16,882 nt of DNA. It comes from an uncultured Sulfitobacter sp. GTDB taxonomy: Bacteria; Pseudomonadota; Alphaproteobacteria; Rhodobacterales; Rhodobacteraceae. This document shows positions 13,649 to 16,882 of the stretch, piece by piece. The DNA is taken from positions 1 to 16,882 of the forward strand of contig CALAIJ010000128.1 of assembly GCA_937923365.1 (NCBI GenBank). Reading direction: 5' to 3'. Under the pieces are notes generated by a model. The model made no database searches and was not told the DNA's origin. It saw nothing but the letters and a program-made list of their open reading frames with translations. The number at the start of each line of letters is the position of its first letter. Positions within the stretch are counted from its first letter, which is position 1. The position numbers and the translations under genes were made by a program.

Positions 13649-15043
13649 TTAGGGCGAGGTCTGTGCCTTTGGCGCGCAATAGAGCCCCCAGCGCAGGCCA
13701 AGTGTCCTGCGGGTCTGCATCAGCACGGCAATGGTCAGCAAGGCGCCGCACAGCTCCGCCAGTGGACCCGCAAGCCAAATGCCGATCTCGCCTATGAACC
13801 AAGGCAACAGGAACGTCAGAGGCAAGGCAAAGAGATACGCCCGGCTGAGCCCCAGAATGGCGGTCCGTGTCGCGTGGCCAATCGCCTGAAAATAGGCCGT
13901 GATCATCACCAGAGGTCCCGCAAGCCAGATCATCATCGAGGTCACAGGCACAATTCGAGCGAATTCAGCGATCACCACCGGATCGTCCACAAAGAGGCGC
14001 GCCATGCTGGCAGGAAAGACCCAGTAGGCCAGTTGCACAAGGATGCAGTAGATCAGCGAAACCGCGATCCCCGTGCGCAGGGCATCATCAGACCGCTGCC
14101 AGCTTTGCGCGCCGTAATTGTTGCCCACCACGGATTGCAGCGCATGGCTAAGCCCTAAAAGCGGCAGGAAGGTGAAGGTCATCATCCGCGTCAGGATGCC
14201 GTAGGCCGAGATGGTCTCTTCGTATTGCGCCGCACCCACCCATTGCAGGGCAAAGATCACCGCCGCGGAGCCCAGAGCAATGCCAATGAAGTTCAGGCTT
14301 TGCGGGGCCCCCAGCGCCAGAATGCGCAGCCAGTCGCCCGTCAGAGGCAGGCGCGCCAGCAGTTGCGGCCGCAGAACCGTGTGCCCGCGCAGGCGGAAGG
14401 CCAGAATGATGCAAATCGCCAGCAGTTGCGCCAGTGCCGTGCCGTAGGCCGAACCCGCCACACCCAGTCCCAACAGGGCGATCAGTACATAGTTGAAACC
14501 GATGTTGGACAGCGAGACCAGCAGGCTCATCCCCGCCATGAAGCCTACGCGCCCTTCGTTGCGCAAGGCGTCAGAGTTCACCGCCAGCACAAAGGCCAGC
14601 GGCGACATGAATGTCGTGATCGCCAGATAGATTTGTGCCATATCCGCCAACGGCTCAGAGCCTGATGCCAGCACCAGCACAATGCCGCGCCCAAAGGCCA
14701 GATAGGCGATGACCAACAGCAAGCTGACAAAAAGCGCCAATCCATGGGCCCCCACAAAGACGCGGGCAGCCGCGTCTGCGTCACTGGCCCCCAAATGGCG
14801 GGCCAGAATGCTGGACATGCCGTTGGACACAAGCGTCGCCAGCGCCACTATCAGCATGAAAAGCGGAAAGATCAGCGTGACAGCGCCCAGTGCTTCGGCG
14901 CCGACGTAGCGACCCAGAAACATGGCGTCCACGACGGTCAACAAGCCGTTCATCGCCATAACAAAGATGATCGGCAAGGCGGTTTTGGCAAAAACAAGGC
15001 CAAGCGGCCCATGGGTGTAGGGGTTTGCGGGGGTCTTCGACAT
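13649..15043 (-). CDS. MATE family efflux transporter
   Basis: The 464-residue inner membrane protein has about twelve hydrophobic helices in two matching halves, as in NorM/DinF-type MATE pumps, which use a sodium or proton gradient to expel cationic drugs, dyes and metabolites. The N-terminal half shows LPIIFVMAMNGLLTVVDAMF with the typical conserved start of the family, and the second half GAPQSLNFIGIALG and GLSHALQSVVGNNYGA. Of two nearby ATG codons, the one at 15043 is chosen because AAGGA lies seven bases before it, while it is too close to the ATG at 15049. It is read toward rpsF, but a hairpin and promoter lie between. The substrate is unknown. Confidence 0.93.
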   Translation of the reverse strand: MSKTPANPYTHGPLGLVFAKTALPIIFVMAMNGLLTVVDAMFLGRYVGAEALGAVTLIFPLFMLIVALATLVSNGMSSILARHLGASDADAAARVFVGAHGLALFVSLLLVIAYLAFGRGIVLVLASGSEPLADMAQIYLAITTFMSPLAFVLAVNSDALRNEGRVGFMAGMSLLVSLSNIGFNYVLIALLGLGVAGSAYGTALAQLLAICIILAFRLRGHTVLRPQLLARLPLTGDWLRILALGAPQSLNFIGIALGSAAVIFALQWVGAAQYEETISAYGILTRMMTFTFLPLLGLSHALQSVVGNNYGAQSWQRSDDALRTGIAVSLIYCILVQLAYWVFPASMARLFVDDPVVIAEFARIVPVTSMMIWLAGPLVMITAYFQAIGHATRTAILGLSRAYLFALPLTFLLPWFIGEIGIWLAGPLAELCGALLTIAVLMQTRRTLGLRWGLYCAPKAQTSP

Positions 15044-15370
15044 CTTCATTTCCTTTTCCGGAGCAGTCGCGCAATTCCGAAAGGGGCCCGCATTGCCAAT
15101 CTGAAGGGTGCAACCTGAAAAGGCAGTGATCCGTCATACAGGCCCTTTACCGTGACATGATGTCTGCGAGCGGCGGGCGGCCTGAACCTGTCGTTTGGGT
15201 ATGCGCGGGACGCGGCTGAGGCAATGGGAAATGCGCAAATCTGTGTGGAATTGCACAAGATCACCCCGACATGGGCCTATCTTCGCCCTTGGACTGCCCA
15301 GATTTCGCCGCGTTCCTCAACCAATCCTTAATGCAACAACAAAGAACGACACGACAGAGGGGCGACGATA
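15044..15370. other. gene-free stretch of about 330 bases between divergent genes
   Basis: This region separates the MATE gene (-) from the unrecognised membrane protein gene (+) and should hold both promoters. I see no convincing promoter pair, RNA gene or known riboswitch. A weak TTCGCC-N17-CTTAAT lies about 40 bases before the + strand gene. An open frame of 72 codons on the - strand (15264-15046) is rich in arginine and proline and looks spurious. Near the MATE start an imperfect hairpin could form between CCTTTCGGA and TCCGGAAAAGG, overlapping the ribosome binding site. Confidence 0.5.
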
Positions 15371-15865
15371 ATGACCGCAACATCCGATTTTATGAATGCA
15401 GACGCACTGGCGCTTGAGCCTGTCCGGGTTGCAGATGGTGGCCGCATGATCATGCGCGCCGGTTTTCGACTGGTCGGAGTGGCCTTGCTACTGGCTTCCA
15501 TGGGACTTTGGCTTGCCCCCGGTGCGAACTGGGAAAGTGACGTGATGTTGCTCAAACTGCTGCTGACATCTGTGGCTGTCATTGCGGGACTGGGCTGTAT
15601 GCAGGCCAGTGCCAACCCCACTGCGCCAGAGGTGGAAATTGATACCATTCGCCGCGAAGTTCGCCTGCTGCGCAAAGCGGACGACGGGTCCGCTGCCGTC
15701 TTGCAGCACTGTAGCTTTGCCGATTTGACCCGTGCCGAAGTGCGCGGCAGCCATGTGCGCCTGTTTGGGGCGGACAGCAATCTGCTGGCAGAGCTTAGCC
15801 TTTATGACCGCAAGGCACTGCGCCGCTTGATGGCGGGGCTTGAGGACGCGGGAAAGCTCGTCTGA
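15371..15865 (+). CDS. unrecognised two-helix membrane protein with cytoplasmic C-terminal domain
   Basis: The 164-residue protein is of no family I can name. A polar N-terminus (1-30) is followed by helices at about 32-50 and 57-76, then a soluble part (85-164) that alternates short strand-like segments (EVEIDTIRREVRLLRK, VRLFGADSNLLAELSLYD) and ends in a helix. This layout recalls small bacterial membrane proteins with a PH-like or beta-rich cytoplasmic domain, but the resemblance is only in outline. GAGGGG lies about eight bases before the ATG. It is alone on its transcript as far as I can see, with yceI 177 bases downstream. Confidence 0.75.
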   Translation: MTATSDFMNADALALEPVRVADGGRMIMRAGFRLVGVALLLASMGLWLAPGANWESDVMLLKLLLTSVAVIAGLGCMQASANPTAPEVEIDTIRREVRLLRKADDGSAAVLQHCSFADLTRAEVRGSHVRLFGADSNLLAELSLYDRKALRRLMAGLEDAGKLV

Positions 15866-15956
15866 ACGTACATAAAACTCAAGTTGATACGCTCGCTCAG
15901 AAATGCCGGGCGTTTGGCTTTTGAGGTGGGCATGTGACTGCTCATGTGCGCTGATG

Positions 15957-15969
15957 CACAGCGGCTGTG
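15957..15969. promoter_or_regulatory. perfect short palindrome upstream of yceI
   Basis: CACAGC-G-GCTGTG is a perfect inverted repeat about 75 bases before the yceI start. A second one, TTTTC-T-GAAAA, lies at 15982-15992. Either could be an operator or part of a transcript hairpin. No regulator is suggested by sequence. Confidence 0.35.
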
Positions 15970-16042
15970 GGGTTTCGCTGGTTTTCTGAAAATAGCGCAC
16001 CACATAGCTTGAGAAGATCATTCCACCAACAGGAGACCTCTC

Positions 16043-16612
16043 ATGAAGAACCTCATTCTTGCCGCCGCATTGACCTTGGGTGCAACAGGCGCCTTCGCCG
16101 CTGACAAATATGTGCTGGACGCCAGCCATTCCCAAGTTGTCTTCAGCTATAACCACCTCGGTTTCTCGACAACTTACGGCATGTTCTCCGGCTTTGAGGG
16201 CGAAATCATGTTTGACGCCGAAGACGCCGCGAAATCCTCGGTTTCCGTGTCCATGCCTGTGATGTCCATGTTCACAGGCTGGGAAAAGCGCGAAGGCCAC
16301 TTTATGTCAGGCGACTTTTTTGGCGCGAAGGAGGGGGACATGATCACTTTTACCTCCACCGCGATCGAGGTCACAGGTGACAATTCCGCCAAGATCACCG
16401 GCGATCTGAGCATGAACGATGTCACGAAGTCTGTAGTTCTGGATGCCACGCTGAACAAGACCGGCGATCACCCGCAAGCGGGTAAGCCATGGGCTGGATT
16501 TGACGCCACAACGACCTTGCTGCGTTCTGATTACAATCTTGGCGCTTTCGCACCTTACGTCAGCGACGAAGTTGACGTGAAGATTTCCATCGAGGCGATG
16601 AAGGCCGAATAA
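16043..16612 (+). CDS. periplasmic YceI family lipid-binding-like protein
   Basis: The 189-residue protein has a signal peptide (1-19, cut after GAFA) and then the YceI lipocalin-like barrel: YVLDASHSQVVFSYNHLGFS, the GMFSGFEGEIMFDAED strand pair, GDLSMNDVTKSVVLDATL and the C-terminal SDEVDVKISIEAMKAE. YceI barrels bind long-chain polyprenyl or amphiphilic ligands; TT1927b from Thermus holds a polyisoprenoid quinone-like molecule. The start is supported by AGGAG seven bases upstream. It ends at a strong terminator and is convergent with a second YceI-domain gene, which suggests a functional link or a local duplication. Physiological role is not known with certainty for the family. Confidence 0.95.
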   Translation: MKNLILAAALTLGATGAFAADKYVLDASHSQVVFSYNHLGFSTTYGMFSGFEGEIMFDAEDAAKSSVSVSMPVMSMFTGWEKREGHFMSGDFFGAKEGDMITFTSTAIEVTGDNSAKITGDLSMNDVTKSVVLDATLNKTGDHPQAGKPWAGFDATTTLLRSDYNLGAFAPYVSDEVDVKISIEAMKAE

Positions 16613-16636
16613 GCCGCACAGCCCTGAACCAAAGAA

Positions 16637-16669
16637 GCCCGCCACGATTTCCCTCGTGGCGGGCTTTTT
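16637..16669. terminator. strong bidirectional terminator between two YceI genes
   Basis: GCCCGCCACGA pairs perfectly with TCGTGGCGGGC across a six-base loop, followed by TTTTT on the + strand. On the - strand the hairpin is followed by TTCTTT, so it can also end the convergent gene. Confidence 0.93.
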
Positions 16670-16695
16670 CATGCAGGTCTGCGGGTTTGGCAAAG

Positions 16696-16882
16696 TTACT
16701 GGCCAGCGTCCGCTCTGGTTGCGGTAAGGGTCACATTCACACGCACTTCAAAGCCCAGATCAGTGTCCTTTGGCATGTTGTCCCCGATGCCAAAGTCGCG
16801 CCTGTCCAAGACCAGATCGCCGCGCATGCTGGCCGTATTGCCACGCACCTTCAGGCTGAATGGCAAAGTCACGGGAACCGCG
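16696..16882 (-). CDS. second YceI-domain protein, C-terminal end (5' part outside the window)
   Basis: On the - strand the frame is open from the right edge to the TAA at 16698-16696, giving about 61 residues. They include SMRGDLVLDRRDFGIGDN and then MPKDTDLGFEVRVNVTLTAT, the standard C-terminal strands of the YceI barrel, with the family aspartates and the FGIG pattern. In Rhodobacterales this end often belongs either to a short periplasmic YceI protein or to a fusion with a cytochrome b561-type membrane domain; the visible part cannot decide between them. It is convergent with the complete yceI-type gene and shares its terminator. Confidence 0.85.
   Translation of the reverse strand, partial: AVPVTLPFSLKVRGNTASMRGDLVLDRRDFGIGDNMPKDTDLGFEVRVNVTLTATRADAGQ

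Noticed and set aside
13181..14158. 325-codon + strand frame opposite rpsF and MATE
   Set aside because: It crosses two certain genes on the opposite strand and the gap between them, and has no family character.
15046..15264. 72-codon - strand frame upstream of the MATE gene
   Set aside because: It overlaps the MATE ribosome binding site, is Arg/Pro-rich and lacks a ribosome binding site and any family pattern.
1..16882. tRNA, rRNA, CRISPR arrays, insertion sequences, attachment sites, defence or biosynthetic islands
   Set aside because: I looked for cloverleaf ends, spaced direct repeats, transposase or integrase motifs and shifts in composition and saw none.

Overview
The window looks like chromosome of an alphaproteobacterium of the Rhodobacterales, most likely the marine Roseobacter group. 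The evidence is the high GC, a GapR/DUF2312 nucleoid protein, an ScfR-type short-chain acyl regulator, the rpsF-rpsR-rplI order without priB, a bacterial alternative oxidase, and several small membrane proteins of types I associate with this group. The genus is inferred only. I see no tRNA, rRNA, CRISPR array, transposase or prophage. Composition is even throughout, so this reads as ordinary core and near-core chromosome.

Left part (1-5120, + strand): the 3' end of an ScfR/RamB/PccR-type regulator, a single-domain response regulator, an 89-residue two-helix membrane protein, and a 909-residue sensor in which a sodium:solute symporter body is joined through a STAC-like region to a histidine kinase. 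A FliM/FliN-type C-ring-like protein with no other flagellar genes nearby follows. The first four genes together suggest a carboxylate (acetate or propionate) sensing and response module.

Sulfur block (7368-5113, - strand): a strong promoter whose -35/-10 spacer carries a palindrome of the form ATTC-N8-GAAT drives four tightly packed genes. They are an ETHE1-like persulfide dioxygenase, two half-size YeeE/YedE sulfur transporters, and a DUF442 sulfurtransferase/phosphatase-like protein. This is a BigR/SqrR-type sulfide and persulfide detoxification operon whose repressor is not encoded in the window.

Middle (7365-12154): a small membrane protein (-), gapR (+), an exported protein with two PilJ/NarX-type sensory modules (+), trigger factor tig (+), alternative oxidase (-, convergent with tig over a shared terminator) and a DMT/EamA permease (+, divergent from the oxidase).

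Right part: the rpsF-rpsR-rplI ribosomal operon (-), with an unusually long acidic tail on L9, lies downstream of a MATE efflux pump (-). After a roughly 330-base gap without genes come an unrecognised two-helix membrane protein (+), a periplasmic YceI protein (+), and the C-terminal end of a second YceI-domain protein (-). The two YceI genes converge on one strong bidirectional terminator.

The items most worth a second look are the carboxylate sensor module with its small membrane partner and the orphan FliM-like gene, the operator-in-promoter of the persulfide operon with its split Blh architecture, the stand-alone double PilJ/NarX protein, and the inverted repeat in the divergent oxidase/permease region. 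I found no clearly new kind of system.
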